DNA of 64,000 nucleotides from Rubellimicrobium roseum (GTDB lineage Bacteria; Pseudomonadota; Alphaproteobacteria; Rhodobacterales; Rhodobacteraceae): NCBI RefSeq assembly GCF_006152145.1, contig NZ_VDFV01000016.1, positions 1 to 64,000 of the forward strand, read 5' to 3'. Shown piece by piece: positions 1 to 10,117 of this stretch (position 1 is its first letter; each line of letters starts with the position of its first letter). The notes under the pieces were generated by a model. It saw only the letters and a program-made list of their open reading frames with translations, ran no database searches and was not told where the DNA came from. The position numbers and the translations under genes were made by a program.

Positions 1-16
1 GGCTGAGCCCCCACCC

Positions 17-1288
17 ATGACCCGCGGGGCATACATCTCAGCCACCGGCCACGCACTCCTGCTGAGCTGGCTCCTGATGGGGTGGGGACTCGACAGCGAG
101 CCGCTGCCCTTCGAGGTCACCCCCGTGCGGGCGGTGTCCGGTGAGGACTACGCGGCCCTGGTGGCGCGGACCTCGCCCCAGGCCGCGACGGAGCCACCCC
201 CGGCGCCCGAGCCGCCGGCCGAGGCCGCCCCTGCGGTGCCCGAGGTCCGTCCCGCGCCGCGTCCGCCGGAGCCAGAGCCGGAGCCCGAACCAGCCCCGGC
301 GCCGCCCGCACCCGAGCCCCCGTTGCCAGAGCCCGAACCCGAACCCGAGCCGGCACCGCCGCCTCCGCCGGAGCCGCCCGCGCCACCGCCGTCGAGCGCG
401 GTTCAGGCTGCTTCGCGCCCCGTGCCGCGGCCTGCGCCGCGCGTGGCGCCCGAAGCCGCGCCGCCCCCGCCGCCCGAGGCCGAGGTCGCGCCCGAGCCGC
501 AGGACGCCGCCCAGGCCGAGCCCGCCCCGGAGGCGGAGCCCGTCGAGGAGCCTCAAGACGCCGCCGCCCCCGAGGAGGCCGCGCCCGAGATCGTCACCGA
601 GGCCGAGGAGCCTTCGGGCGCCGTCGAGGTCGCGTCGCGCCCCCGCACCCGCCCGAGCCGGGCCGAGCCGGAGCCGGAACCCGAGGAGACCGAGGTCGCC
701 GAAGCCGAGCCGGCCGAGGAGCCCGCACCGGAGGAGCCGAGCGAGGCCGCCGAAGAGGAGGCGACCGAATCGGAGCCGGAGGACGAGCCGTCCGAGGACA
801 CATCGGAGGAGCCGGCCGAGGAGGAGCCCGCCGCCGAGGAAGTAGCCGCCGTCGAGGAACCGGTCGAGGAGCCTGCCGAAGAGGCGGCCGATACGGCGTC
901 GGTCGATGACGCTCTGGCCGCCGCGCTGGCGGAGTCGGCGAGCGCCGGCGAGGAGGCGGCCGATCCCGGCCCGCCCATGACCGGCGCCGAGCGCGACGCC
1001 TTCCGCGTGGCCGTCCAGTCCTGCTGGGTCGTGGACCCCGGCAGCCAGGCCGGCCGCGTCTCGGTGACCGTGGCGTTCCAGCTGGGCCGCGACGGCCGGG
1101 TGGCCGGGAACATCGACCTCCTGACCCACACAGCCGAAAGCGCCGAGGCCGCCAACAGCGCTTACGAGTCGGCCCGTCGCGCCATTCTGCGCTGCCAGAA
1201 CGACGGCTTCCCGCTGCCGTCCGAGAAGTACGAGCAATGGAAGATGGTCGAGATGACCTTCGACCCCACGCAGATGGTGATCCGCTGA
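17..1288 (+). CDS. tolA: TolA-like envelope energy-transduction protein
   Basis: 423 residues. An N-terminal hydrophobic anchor (about residues 8-25) is followed by roughly 280 residues of Pro/Glu/Ala-rich low complexity, then a folded C-terminal domain (about 320-423) with two cysteines (SCW and RCQ). TolA links the TolQR inner-membrane motor to TolB/Pal at the outer membrane and passes proton-motive force to the envelope during division. The identity rests on this three-part layout and on tolB-pal-cpoB directly downstream; the primary sequence of the linker is too low in complexity to help. The linker is acidic and proline-rich, unlike the Ala/Lys-rich helical rod of E. coli TolA. The few bases before the start would hold the end of tolR, which is outside the window. 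Confidence 0.85.
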   Translation: MTRGAYISATGHALLLSWLLMGWGLDSEPLPFEVTPVRAVSGEDYAALVARTSPQAATEPPPAPEPPAEAAPAVPEVRPAPRPPEPEPEPEPAPAPPAPEPPLPEPEPEPEPAPPPPPEPPAPPPSSAVQAASRPVPRPAPRVAPEAAPPPPPEAEVAPEPQDAAQAEPAPEAEPVEEPQDAAAPEEAAPEIVTEAEEPSGAVEVASRPRTRPSRAEPEPEPEETEVAEAEPAEEPAPEEPSEAAEEEATESEPEDEPSEDTSEEPAEEEPAAEEVAAVEEPVEEPAEEAADTASVDDALAAALAESASAGEEAADPGPPMTGAERDAFRVAVQSCWVVDPGSQAGRVSVTVAFQLGRDGRVAGNIDLLTHTAESAEAANSAYESARRAILRCQNDGFPLPSEKYEQWKMVEMTFDPTQMVIR

Positions 1289-1367
1289 TGCGCCATCCGC
1301 TGTCCCTAGGTTCGCGCCCCGCCCGCACGGGCCCGCGCCGCCCCGCCCCCGAGACGAGGACCCCGTC

Positions 1368-2690
1368 ATGAACCGCATCATCCTGGCCCTCTGGGCGGCG
1401 CTCGCCGCCGGCCTGGCGCTGGCCCATCCGGTCCACGCCCAGCAGGGACCGCTCTCCATCACCATCACCGAAGGGGTGATCGAGCCCATTCCCTTCGCCA
1501 TCCCCGCCTTCACAGTGGAGACACCCGGGGCCGAGGGGCTGGCGCGCGACATCGCCGGCGTGATCTCGGCGGATCTCGTGGGGACGGGGCTTTTCCGCGA
1601 GATCCCGCCCGCGGCCTTCATCAACCCGAGCCTGCCCTTCAACAGCGCGCCCACCTACACCGACTGGACGGCGATCAACGCCCAGGCGCTGGTCACCGGA
1701 GCGGTGGCGGTGCAGGGCGACCAGCTCGTGGTGAAGTTCCGCCTGTACGACATCTTCTCGGGTGCCGAGCTGGGCGAGGGGCTCCAGTTCGCGGGCACCG
1801 TCGCCGGGTGGCGGCGGATGGGGCACAAGGTGGCCGACGCCGTCTATTCCCGCATCACCGGCGAGGGCGGCTACTTCGACAGCCGCGTAGTCTTCGTTTC
1901 CGAATCGGGGCCCAAGGGCGCGCGCGCCAAGCGGCTTGGCATCATGGACTACGACGGCGCGGGCGTGCAGTACCTGACGCAGTCGGGGCTTCTGTTCGCG
2001 CCGCGCTTCTCGCCCGACGGCAGCCGGGTGCTCTACACCTCCTACGAATCGGGCGTGCCGGCGATCTACCTCCTCGACGTGGCCTCCGTCGCTCAGCAGC
2101 GCATCCCGACCGAGGCCGGGGAGATGACCTTCTCGCCCCGCTTCTCGCCGGACGGGCGGCAGGTGATCTATTCGCTCACCAATGGCGGCAACACCGACAT
2201 CTACCTGACGGGTCTGGGCGGCGGCTCGACGCGGCTGACCTCGGCGCCTTCCATCGAGACGGCGCCTTCGTTCAGCCCGGACGGCAGTCAGATCGTCTTC
2301 GAATCGGACCGCTCGGGCACCCAGCAGCTTTATGTGATGAGCGCGGGCGGCGGCGAGCCCACGCGCATCTCCTTCGGCGAGGGGCGCTACTCGACCCCCG
2401 TTTGGAGCCCGCGCGGCGACCTGATCGCCTTCACCAAGCAGAACGCCGGGCGCTTCCACATCGGGGTCATGCGCACCGACGGCTCGGAGGAGCGGCTGCT
2501 GACCGCGAGCTTCCTCGACGAGGGCCCGACCTGGGCCCCGAACGGCCGCGTGCTGATGTTCACCCGCGAGACGCAGGGCGCCGAGGGCGCGCCGTCGGTC
2601 TGGTCCGTGGACGTGTCGGGGCGCAACCTGCGGCAGGTGCCCACGGGCGGCATGGCCTCGGACCCGAGCTGGGGGCCGCTCCAGCCCTGA
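1368..2690 (+). CDS. tolB: Tol-Pal system periplasmic protein TolB
   Basis: 440 residues, the usual TolB length. A signal peptide (about residues 1-24, ending HPVHA) is followed by the TolB N-terminal domain (about 25-170) and a beta-propeller of PD40-type repeats (about 175-435) with recurring FSPDG motifs ([27 protein letters not shown]). TolB binds Pal and the TolA C-terminal domain in the periplasm. The start is set by the signal peptide and an upstream GAGACGAGGA purine stretch. It lies 79 bases after tolA and 84 before pal. Confidence 0.97.
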   Translation: MNRIILALWAALAAGLALAHPVHAQQGPLSITITEGVIEPIPFAIPAFTVETPGAEGLARDIAGVISADLVGTGLFREIPPAAFINPSLPFNSAPTYTDWTAINAQALVTGAVAVQGDQLVVKFRLYDIFSGAELGEGLQFAGTVAGWRRMGHKVADAVYSRITGEGGYFDSRVVFVSESGPKGARAKRLGIMDYDGAGVQYLTQSGLLFAPRFSPDGSRVLYTSYESGVPAIYLLDVASVAQQRIPTEAGEMTFSPRFSPDGRQVIYSLTNGGNTDIYLTGLGGGSTRLTSAPSIETAPSFSPDGSQIVFESDRSGTQQLYVMSAGGGEPTRISFGEGRYSTPVWSPRGDLIAFTKQNAGRFHIGVMRTDGSEERLLTASFLDEGPTWAPNGRVLMFTRETQGAEGAPSVWSVDVSGRNLRQVPTGGMASDPSWGPLQP

Positions 2691-2774
2691 GGCAACGGTG
2701 GCGTGAACGACCGGCCCGCGCGCTTTCCAAGGCGCGCGGCATGTGATGAGATGAAGGGAAAGGGGGACAGTCCC

Positions 2775-3350
2775 ATGACGAGATGGATGGTGGCGGCGCT
2801 GCTTGTGGCCTCGGTGGGGCTGAGCGCCTGCACGCGGCCGGACCGCTTCGGAGGCGGCGCGGGCGGGCCCGGGGGCGCGGGCGGCTTCGGCGGCGCGGGC
2901 GGGGCGGCGGGGCTTCCCGGCGCGGGCCTGCCGGGCGTGGGCACCGGCGGCCTGGGTGGCGCGGGCGGCGCGGGCGATCCGGCCTCGCCCCAGTACTTCA
3001 GCCAGGCGATCGGGGACCGGGTCTTCTTCCAGGTGGACCAGTCGACGCTGACGCCCCAGGCAATCCAGACGCTGGACGGACAGGCCCAGTGGCTGCTCTC
3101 CAACGCCTCCTACCTCGCCGTGATCGAAGGCCACGCGGACGAGCAGGGGACGCGCGAGTACAACGTGGCGCTGGGCGCGCGGCGCGCCAACGCGGTGCGG
3201 GAATACCTGGTTTCGCGCGGGGTGCCGGGCGAGCGGCTGCGGACTATCTCCTACGGCAAGGAACGGCCCGTGGCGGTCTGCTCGGAGGAGAGCTGCTACA
3301 CGCAGAACCGCCGGGCGGTGACGGTCATCTCCATCGGTAGCCTGAGCTGA
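2775..3350 (+). CDS. pal: Peptidoglycan-associated lipoprotein Pal
   Basis: 191 residues. A lipoprotein signal with lipobox LSAC puts the lipidated cysteine at residue 19. Residues 24-70 are extremely Gly/Ala-rich, and an OmpA-like peptidoglycan-binding domain follows (about 75-190), including the GHADEQGTREYN motif that binds diaminopimelate peptidoglycan. Pal tethers the outer membrane to the cell wall and is the partner of TolB. The ATG at 2775 is chosen over an in-frame GTG at 2703 because it follows an AAGGGAAAGGGGG ribosome site and gives a clean lipoprotein signal. The glycine-rich linker is longer than in E. coli Pal. Its stop overlaps the cpoB start (TGATG). Confidence 0.95.
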   Translation: MTRWMVAALLVASVGLSACTRPDRFGGGAGGPGGAGGFGGAGGAAGLPGAGLPGVGTGGLGGAGGAGDPASPQYFSQAIGDRVFFQVDQSTLTPQAIQTLDGQAQWLLSNASYLAVIEGHADEQGTREYNVALGARRANAVREYLVSRGVPGERLRTISYGKERPVAVCSEESCYTQNRRAVTVISIGSLS

Positions 3351-4177
3351 TGCGGCGCGCGGCCTTTCTCCTGGTGGCGCTCTGGCCGGGCCTCGCCTGG
3401 GGGCAGGCCGACCCGCAGACGCTCGCCGACATCCGGGCGCAGATCGCCGCCCTGTCCGGCGAGATCGAGGGGTTGCGCGGGGAGCTGACCGCTTCCGGGC
3501 AGCTCACGACCGGCGTGGCGGGGAACACCCCGCTCGAACGGCTCAACGCCATCGAGTCGGAGCTCCAGCGGCTGACCTCCAAGACCGAGGAGCTGGAGTT
3601 CCGCATCAACCGCATCACCACGGACGGCACCAACCGACTGGGTGATCTCGAATTCCGGGTCTGCGAGATCGAGGAAGGCTGCGACCTGGGCGCGCTCGGC
3701 GACACGCCGTCGCTCGGGGGGGTGGACAACGCCACCGTGGTGCCTGCCCCGGCGCCCTCCGCCCCTGCGGCGCCCTCCACCGGCCCGGACCTGGCCGTCA
3801 ACGAACAGGCCGATGTCGAGCGGGCGGAGGGGGCGCTCGCCGGAGGTGACTTTCGCGGCGCCGCCGACCAGTTTGCGGCCTTTGTCGCGGCCTACCCGGG
3901 CAGTCCCCTCACCGCCCGCGCGCAACTAGGGCGGGGCCGCGCTCTCGATGGCCTGGGCGAGGTGTCAAACGCGGCGCGGGCCTATCTCGACAGCTTCTCG
4001 GCCGACCCGGACGGCGAGGTGGCGGCGGACGCTCTGCTGGGGCTCGGGCGCAACCTCGGGAAGCTGGGGCAGGGGCCCGACGCCTGCGTGACCCTGGGCG
4101 AGATCGGGACGCGCTTCCCGTCTTCGCCGCTCGTGCTCGAGGCGCAGGCGGAGATGCGGGCGCTCGGCTGCGAGTGA
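3350..4177 (+). CDS. cpoB: Cell division coordinator CpoB (YbgF), TPR protein
   Basis: 275 residues. A signal peptide (about 1-19) is followed by a coiled coil (about 20-90, heptad-like LxxLxxEIExL), a Pro/Ala linker (about 118-145) and C-terminal tetratricopeptide repeats (about 150-275). CpoB is the last gene of the Tol-Pal cluster and coordinates outer-membrane constriction with septal peptidoglycan synthesis by binding TolA and PBP1b. The start overlaps the pal stop as TGATG, which indicates translational coupling. CEIEEGC in the middle has two cysteines four residues apart that could form a disulfide (inference). Confidence 0.92.
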   Translation: MRRAAFLLVALWPGLAWGQADPQTLADIRAQIAALSGEIEGLRGELTASGQLTTGVAGNTPLERLNAIESELQRLTSKTEELEFRINRITTDGTNRLGDLEFRVCEIEEGCDLGALGDTPSLGGVDNATVVPAPAPSAPAAPSTGPDLAVNEQADVERAEGALAGGDFRGAADQFAAFVAAYPGSPLTARAQLGRGRALDGLGEVSNAARAYLDSFSADPDGEVAADALLGLGRNLGKLGQGPDACVTLGEIGTRFPSSPLVLEAQAEMRALGCE

Positions 4178-4184
4178 ACGCCGC

Positions 4185-5192
4185 ATGATGCCGGAGGCTG
4201 CGGTCAGCCGCGTCCTGGCCGCGCTCGGTCCGGATAGGCCCGTCGTCGTGGCGGTGTCGGGCGGCGGCGACAGCATGGCGCTGCTGCACCTCGTGGCGGA
4301 ACAGGCCGTCGGACGGGTCCGGGCCGTCACCGTGGACCATGGCCTGCGGCCCGAGGCGGCGGCCGAGGCCGAGGCCGTGGCGCTGGCTTGCGCCGCCTTG
4401 GACGTGCCCCATGCGGTGCTGCGCTGGGACGGCGCGGGACGGGGCAATCTTCAGGAGCGCGCGCGCGAGGCGCGGCGGCGGCTGATCGGCGCCTGGGCCT
4501 GCCGGCAGGGTGCAAGCGCGGTGCTTCTGGGCCATACGGCAGATGACCAGGCCGAGACGGTGCTCTTGCGGCTGGCGCGCGGGTCGGGGGTGGACGGGCT
4601 CGCGGGGATGCCCGAGGCCTTTGACGCGGAAGGCGCCGCCTGGCGGCGGCCGCTCCTGGGCATCACGCGCGGGGCTTTGCGGGACTGGCTGCGCGCGCGC
4701 GGCATCGGCTGGGCCGAGGACCCGTCGAACGCCGACCCGCGCTTTGACCGGGCGCGGGCGCGGGCGATGATGGAGGCGCTGGAAGGGCTCGGGCTCACGC
4801 GCGAGCGGCTCCTGCGGACGGCGGGGCACATGGGCCGCGCGCGCGCAACGCTGGCCGCGCAGGCCCGAACCCTTGCCGCGGAGCGGGTGCGGGAGGAGGG
4901 GCGGGACCTGCTGGTGCCGCTCGATCTCCTGGCCCGCATCGATGCCGACGAGACCGCGGGGCGGCTGTTGGCGGCGGCGCTGATGTGGGTGGGCGGAAGT
5001 CCCCTTCGCCCGCGCTGGGAGGCGCTGCGGCGGCTGGCGGCCGTCGTGGCGGCCGGGCGCGGGGCGACCCTGGCGGGCTGCCGGGTGCGGCGCGAAAGTG
5101 GCTGGGCGCGAGTCTCGCCCGAGGCACGCAACGCCGCAGCGCCCGTGCGCGGACCGGGCGAGAGTTTCGCCGAAGGCGGTGCCCTGGGCTGA
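4185..5192 (+). CDS. tilS: tRNA(Ile)-lysidine synthase TilS, short form
   Basis: 335 residues. The PP-loop ATP pyrophosphatase motif SGGGDS is at residues 25-30, followed by the N-type ATP-pyrophosphatase domain with the family motifs [20 protein letters not shown] and RPLLG. TilS converts C34 of the AUA-reading tRNA-Ile to lysidine with ATP and lysine. The protein is about 100 residues shorter than E. coli TilS (432) and lacks most of the C-terminal tRNA-binding region; no extension was found in the other two frames. The start is 7 bases after cpoB. The catalytic domain is complete, so it is probably functional. Confidence 0.9.
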   Translation: MMPEAAVSRVLAALGPDRPVVVAVSGGGDSMALLHLVAEQAVGRVRAVTVDHGLRPEAAAEAEAVALACAALDVPHAVLRWDGAGRGNLQERAREARRRLIGAWACRQGASAVLLGHTADDQAETVLLRLARGSGVDGLAGMPEAFDAEGAAWRRPLLGITRGALRDWLRARGIGWAEDPSNADPRFDRARARAMMEALEGLGLTRERLLRTAGHMGRARATLAAQARTLAAERVREEGRDLLVPLDLLARIDADETAGRLLAAALMWVGGSPLRPRWEALRRLAAVVAAGRGATLAGCRVRRESGWARVSPEARNAAAPVRGPGESFAEGGALG

Positions 5193-5341
5193 CGGCGTGG
5201 CCCCGCGACATTCCGCCCGCGCGAATCCGCTCGCGCCGGCGTGTCTGCCGGGGCTTTCGCATTGAACCCGCCCCCGCAGCCCTTATCTTTGGGAACAAGC
5301 AGCGCGGGTGCATCTTGGCCCGTGCAGAGAGGAGTCCGCAC

Positions 5342-7255
5342 GTGGGCAACGCGCGCAACATCGCCTTCTGGGTCGTCCTGTTCCTTCTGGTTCTGGCGCT
5401 CTTCAATCTTTTCAGCGGCGGCCAGACCACCATGGCCTCGAACGCCCGCTCCTATTCCGACTTCGTGGCGGCCGTGGAGAGCGGCCAAGTGGCTCAGGCC
5501 ACCATCGACGGGGAAGAGGTGCGCTACCGTGGCGCCGACGGGCGGGACTACACCACCGTCCTGCCGCCCGACGCGGAGGTGACGAACCTTCTGCTGAACT
5601 CGGGCGTGCCGGTGTCGGCGCGGTCGCAGCAGCAGTCGGGCTTCACCGCCTTCATCCTGTCGCTGCTGCCGTTCCTCCTCCTGATCGGTGTCTGGATCTA
5701 CTTCATGAACCGGATGCAGGGCGGCGGACGTGGCGGTGCCATGGGCTTTGGCAAGTCGCGCGCCAAGCTCCTCACCGAGAAGCACGGGCGGGTGACCTTC
5801 GACGACGTGGCCGGCATTGACGAGGCCAAGGAGGAGCTCGAGGAGATCGTCGAGTTCCTGCGCAACCCGCAGAAGTTCTCGCGCCTGGGCGGCAAGATCC
5901 CCAAGGGGGCGCTGCTCGTCGGTCCCCCGGGTACCGGTAAGACGCTGCTTGCGCGCGCCATCGCGGGCGAGGCGGGCGTGCCGTTCTTCACCATCTCGGG
6001 CTCGGACTTCGTGGAGATGTTCGTGGGCGTCGGCGCCAGCCGCGTGCGCGACATGTTCGAGCAGGCCAAGAAGAACGCCCCCTGCATCGTGTTCATCGAC
6101 GAGATCGACGCCGTGGGCCGGTCGCGTGGCGTGGGCTACGGCGGCGGCAACGACGAGCGCGAGCAGACGCTGAACCAGCTTCTGGTCGAGATGGACGGCT
6201 TTGAGGCCAACGAAGGGATCATCATCGTCGCGGCGACCAACCGCCCCGACGTGCTCGACCCCGCGTTGCTGCGCCCCGGCCGCTTCGACCGGCAGGTGCA
6301 GGTGCCGAACCCCGACATCAAGGGCCGCGAGAAGATCTTGGGCGTCCATGCCCGCAAGGTGCCGCTGGGGCCGGACGTGGACCTGCGCATCATCGCGCGC
6401 GGCACGCCGGGCTTCTCGGGCGCGGACCTCGCCAACCTCGTGAACGAGGCGGCGCTGATGGCCGCGCGCGTGGGGCGGCGGTTCGTCACGATGATCGACT
6501 TCGAATCGGCCAAGGACAAGGTGATGATGGGCGCCGAGCGCCGCTCCATGGTCATGTCCGAGGACGAGAAGAAGCTCACCGCCTATCACGAGGCCGGTCA
6601 CGCCATCGTTGGCCTGAACGTCCCGCAGCACGACCCGATCCACAAGGCCACCATCATCCCGCGCGGCCGGGCGCTGGGCCTCGTGCTGTCGCTGCCCGAG
6701 CGCGACCAGCTTTCGGTCAGCTACACGAAGTACCGCTCCAAGATCGCCATGGCGATGGGTGGGCGCGTGGCCGAGGAACTGGTCTTCGGGCCGGAGCAGG
6801 TGACCTCGGGCGCGACCTCGGACATCCAGCAGGTGTCCAAGATCGCCCGCGCGATGGTGACCCAGTTCGGCATGTCGGACCGCATCGGCTACATCGACTA
6901 CGCCAACGAGCAGCAGAGCTATCTCGGGTCCTACGGCGGCGGCACGAATCACTCGGCCGAGACGCAGAAGGCCATCGACGAGGAGGTCCGCCGTCTGATC
7001 GACGAGGGCTACAACGAGGCCAAGCGCATCCTGACCGAGAAGCGCGACGATCTGGAGCGGCTGGCGCAGGGCCTGCTGGAATACGAGACGCTGACCGGGT
7101 CCGAGATCACCCGCGTCATTGGTGGCGAGCCGCTGAACCGCGGTGAGGACGCCTCGCCGCCGCCGTCCTCGGGCGGGGCTTCGGTCACGGCGATCCCCAA
7201 GACGCCGCGCCCGCGTCCGCCGCGCGCGGAACCCGAGCCCGAGCCGACGGCCTGA
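5342..7255 (+). CDS. ftsH: ATP-dependent zinc metalloprotease FtsH
   Basis: 637 residues, normal FtsH length. Two membrane segments (about 7-24 and 101-122) flank a periplasmic domain. The AAA module has Walker A GPPGTGKT (194-201), Walker [12 protein letters not shown] and the second-region-of-homology arginines. The zinc protease motif HEAGH is at 416-420. FtsH degrades membrane and short-lived cytosolic proteins. The GTG start at 5342 is preferred because an AGAGAGGAG ribosome site lies 8-16 bases upstream and the first hydrophobic segment begins just after it. The C-terminus is a Pro/Arg/Glu-rich tail. Confidence 0.98.
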   Translation: MGNARNIAFWVVLFLLVLALFNLFSGGQTTMASNARSYSDFVAAVESGQVAQATIDGEEVRYRGADGRDYTTVLPPDAEVTNLLLNSGVPVSARSQQQSGFTAFILSLLPFLLLIGVWIYFMNRMQGGGRGGAMGFGKSRAKLLTEKHGRVTFDDVAGIDEAKEELEEIVEFLRNPQKFSRLGGKIPKGALLVGPPGTGKTLLARAIAGEAGVPFFTISGSDFVEMFVGVGASRVRDMFEQAKKNAPCIVFIDEIDAVGRSRGVGYGGGNDEREQTLNQLLVEMDGFEANEGIIIVAATNRPDVLDPALLRPGRFDRQVQVPNPDIKGREKILGVHARKVPLGPDVDLRIIARGTPGFSGADLANLVNEAALMAARVGRRFVTMIDFESAKDKVMMGAERRSMVMSEDEKKLTAYHEAGHAIVGLNVPQHDPIHKATIIPRGRALGLVLSLPERDQLSVSYTKYRSKIAMAMGGRVAEELVFGPEQVTSGATSDIQQVSKIARAMVTQFGMSDRIGYIDYANEQQSYLGSYGGGTNHSAETQKAIDEEVRRLIDEGYNEAKRILTEKRDDLERLAQGLLEYETLTGSEITRVIGGEPLNRGEDASPPPSSGGASVTAIPKTPRPRPPRAEPEPEPTA

Positions 7256-7259
7256 GCGC

Positions 7260-8045
7260 GTGACGGAACGGCATACCGACTGGGACCCCGGGACCTATCG
7301 ACGGTTCCGGGGTCTTCGTTTGCGGCCCGCGCTGGACCTTCTCCTGCAGATCGGGGACCCGCCCGAGGGGACGGTCGTGGACCTGGGCTGCGGGGAGGGC
7401 GCGGTGGCGGGTCCCCTGCGCGCGCGCTTCCCCGGTCGCAACATCCTGGGCGTCGACTCCTCGCCCGCGATGCTGGCCCATGCGCATGGCTATGACGCGA
7501 CGCGGCTGTGCGACATCGCCCACTGGCAGCCCGATGCGGCGCCGGCCGTCATCTTCTCCAACGCCGCGCTGCACTGGCTGCCGCATCACGAGGCGCTGTT
7601 CCCGCGGCTCGTGGCCGACCTGACCGACGGCGGGGTGCTGGCCGTGCAGATGCCGCGCCAGTTCCATGCGCCGTCGCATCGGTTGCTGCGCGACCTGGCA
7701 CAGGAGATGTTCCCCGACCGGTTCTTGTTCGACGACTGGATCGCCCCCGTCGCGCCGCCGGGCGCCTATGGGCGGCTGCTCGCGCCGTTGGGCGAGGTCG
7801 ACCTGTGGGAGACGGAGTATCTCCAGACCCTGGCCCCCGTGGCCGAGGGGCATCCCGTGCGGGCCTTCACGCAATCAACCGCGCTCCGGCCCTTCGCCGC
7901 GCGAATGGGGGACGGGGAGTTGCACGAGTTTCTGGAGGCCTATGACGAGGCGCTGACGATCGCCTATCCGGCCGAGGCCGATGGGACGGTGCTGTTCCCG
8001 TTCCGCCGCCTGTTCCTGGTGCTGACGAAGGAGGGCCCAGCTTAG
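7260..8045 (+). CDS. tam: Trans-aconitate 2-methyltransferase-like SAM methyltransferase
   Basis: 261 residues. It opens with the TDWDPGTYRRF signature typical of Tam proteins, has the SAM-binding motif I VVDLGCGEG at 39-47, and then FSNAALHWLPHHEALFPRL, a hallmark of the Tam/BioC class. Tam methylates trans-aconitate, an inhibitory isomer of the citric acid cycle intermediate, in the cytosol. The GTG start lies 4 bases after the ftsH stop. The last codons overlap those of the convergent serralysin gene (shared TTAG). Length (E. coli Tam is about 252) and motifs favour Tam over BioC, but substrate cannot be read from sequence. Confidence 0.75.
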   Translation: MTERHTDWDPGTYRRFRGLRLRPALDLLLQIGDPPEGTVVDLGCGEGAVAGPLRARFPGRNILGVDSSPAMLAHAHGYDATRLCDIAHWQPDAAPAVIFSNAALHWLPHHEALFPRLVADLTDGGVLAVQMPRQFHAPSHRLLRDLAQEMFPDRFLFDDWIAPVAPPGAYGRLLAPLGEVDLWETEYLQTLAPVAEGHPVRAFTQSTALRPFAARMGDGELHEFLEAYDEALTIAYPAEADGTVLFPFRRLFLVLTKEGPA

Positions 8046-9246
8046 AGGAGCACGTCGCCCCGGTCGAGCTGGTCGATGCCGAGCACCCGGAGGGCGAAGT
8101 CGACCGCCCGGTCGCCGTCGAAATCGATCAGGACGAGGACGCCGCTGGTCAGGTCGAAGACCCGGGCCTCGTCCCCCGCGCCGGTGAAGGACCGGCTGCC
8201 CCGCCAGGACAGATGGAGGGCCGACAGGTCCACGTGATCGCCGTCCGCGAAGTCGCGGATGACGTCCCTCTGATCCGCCACGCCCGAATCCGACCGTCGC
8301 GTGAAGACGAACCGGTCCTGCCCTCGGCCGCCCCAAAGGTCGTCCCGGCCGCCGCCGCCGGCCAGCACGTCGTTGCCTGCGCCACCCCTCAGGTCGTTGG
8401 AGCGGCCGTTCCCGGCAAGACGGTCGGCGAAGCGGCTGCCCAGCGCGTCCTCGATGATCGTGAAGTCGCCGAGCCAGACCTGCCCCTGCGCCAGGAACGA
8501 GGCCGCCTTGGCGCCCATGTGGTTCCAGCGGCCGTCGTCCAGCGACAGGGTGACCGCGGCCGTGGCGCCGCGCGCGTCGATCCGGTCATGTCCTCCGCCG
8601 TCCCAGATCACCTTGTCCTGCCCGAAGACGTAGGTGTCGTCGCCGCGACGGAGCCGGGCAGGGCCGTAGATGCTTTGGAGCGCGATCACGTCGTAGACCA
8701 TCAGGTTCTGCGGGTCGGTGCTCCAGTCATAGGACATGATGGTGTTGGCATGGCGGTCCTCGCTGTCGGGCAGGAGATGGTCGCCCTCGAACGGATGCTT
8801 GAGGCCCAGCGTGTGGCACAGTTCGTGCAGGATGACCGACAGGCTGCCCACGCCGGTGTGGATGTCGAGCCAAAGGTCGCCAATGCCGAGGCTGTCCGGG
8901 TCGCCCCGGAACGTGAACGGACAGTTGGCGAATCCGGCCGTGTTGCCGGTCATGTCGAAGGAGCCGACGAGGAGATGGGGGGCGGACGTCTCGGACAGTT
9001 CCACGTAGCGGACGTTCGCGACCGAGGCGATCAGGTCCATGGCCCGTTCGACATGGCCGCGCTGGTTATCGGTCAGGATTCGGAAGCTGTGATGAGGGTC
9101 GCCGTGGCCCGTCCAGGCCGAATCAGGCACCCGATTCATAAAGCATAGGTGATCGTGGCCGGCTCGCCGTCCCGGGAGTTGGCGAAGGGGCGCCAGTCGC
9201 CGAGGGAGTTCTCGGAGCGGAGGGCCTCGACGAAGTAGGCGGCCAT
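8042..9246 (-). CDS. Serralysin-type (M10B) RTX zinc metalloprotease, N-terminus out of frame
   Basis: The catalytic motif HELCHTLGLKHP (8795-8827) and the Met-turn TIMSYDW define a serralysin/metzincin. The C-terminal part has RTX glycine repeats (GGAGNDVLAGGGG) and ends LDRGDVLL, a plausible type I secretion signal. The natural start appears to be ATG at 9246 (MAAYFVEALRSENSLGDW), but that frame stops after 36 codons at 9136-9138. The long frame (8042-9139, beginning MNRVPDSAW) is offset by one base. Removing the shift would give TYAF joined to MNRVPD, the expected first strand of the protease. It is either a one-base loss, a sequencing error, or expression from the internal ATG at 9139. 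No type I secretion genes are in the window. Confidence 0.8.
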
Positions 9247-9378
9247 CGCGATCTCCTGTTGCCGGCTGTCGTCGCGGTTGTGACAGCGGACCGCGCCGCC
9301 CGCAACGGGCGCAACCGCTGACGGATGGGTTGAGCACGGCGATGGCGCCTGCCATCACGGCCCCGAAGGAGATCTGCC

Positions 9379-9990
9379 ATGCCCGCCCTTGTTCCCACCG
9401 ATCACATCGGCACCATCGTCTGGCTCGGCCGCGTCGCGCGCCCGGTGGGGCCCGACCTGCTGATCCATGGCGAGGCCCTGGCCGAGATGCCGCTGACCTT
9501 TGCAGGCTTCGCGGGCGAGGTGCACGCCGGGCTCACGCGGCCCTCCTGCTCGCGCGTGACGGCGCAGCATCCCCGGGGGACCGAGATCCGCAACACGCGG
9601 CAGGTCAGCCTCGTGAGCGCGGAGGAACTGACGGCCATCGCGGCCGAGCTGGGCCTGGAGGTGGTCGATCCAGCCTGGCTGGGGGCGTCGGTGGTGGTCG
9701 AGGGGCTTTCGGACTTCACCCATCTGCCGCCGTCGAGCCGCCTGCAGGCGGAGAGCGGGGCCACGCTGGTCGTGGATATGGAGAACCTGCCCTGCATCGA
9801 GCCGGCCAAGACCATCGAGACGGCGCGGCCCGGGCATGGCAAGGCCTTCAAGGCGGCGGCCCGCGGACGTCGCGGGATCACCGCCTGGGTCGAGCGCGAG
9901 GGCGTCCTGCGCCTGGGCGAGCGGATGCGGCTGCATGTGCCGGCGCAGCGGCCCTGGGCGCCAAACGGTGCCGTTCGGGAAACCCGATGA
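9379..9990 (+). CDS. MOSC domain-containing protein
   Basis: 203 residues, start supported by GAAGGAG 8 bases upstream. The protein has a MOSC-type beta fold, with [15 protein letters not shown] and [15 protein letters not shown] near the N-terminus and [10 protein letters not shown] followed by [20 protein letters not shown] towards the C-terminus. MOSC proteins are related to the molybdenum cofactor sulfurase C-terminal domain and are thought to carry or transfer sulfur via a conserved cysteine. Candidate cysteines are in RPSCSR and LPCIEP. Substrate unknown. It stands alone, divergent from the serralysin gene and upstream of fhs. Confidence 0.8.
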   Translation: MPALVPTDHIGTIVWLGRVARPVGPDLLIHGEALAEMPLTFAGFAGEVHAGLTRPSCSRVTAQHPRGTEIRNTRQVSLVSAEELTAIAAELGLEVVDPAWLGASVVVEGLSDFTHLPPSSRLQAESGATLVVDMENLPCIEPAKTIETARPGHGKAFKAAARGRRGITAWVEREGVLRLGERMRLHVPAQRPWAPNGAVRETR

Positions 9991-10117
9991 CGGGAGTTTC
10001 CGATGCGAAACCCCTTTTCCTGCGCCCCGACGATTTGACGGGATAACCTGTCGCAATCGCGATTCTGAGAGCATCATTGACGGGCTACGACTGCCTCCGA
10101 CAGCCAGGGGAACTGCC

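Noticed and set aside
141-845. Arg/Pro-rich frames overlapping tolA
   Set aside because: Shadow of the low-complexity tolA linker in another frame.
5150-5260. Frameshift extending tilS into the next frame
   Set aside because: Neither alternative frame past 5,150 shows TilS C-terminal motifs before its stop.
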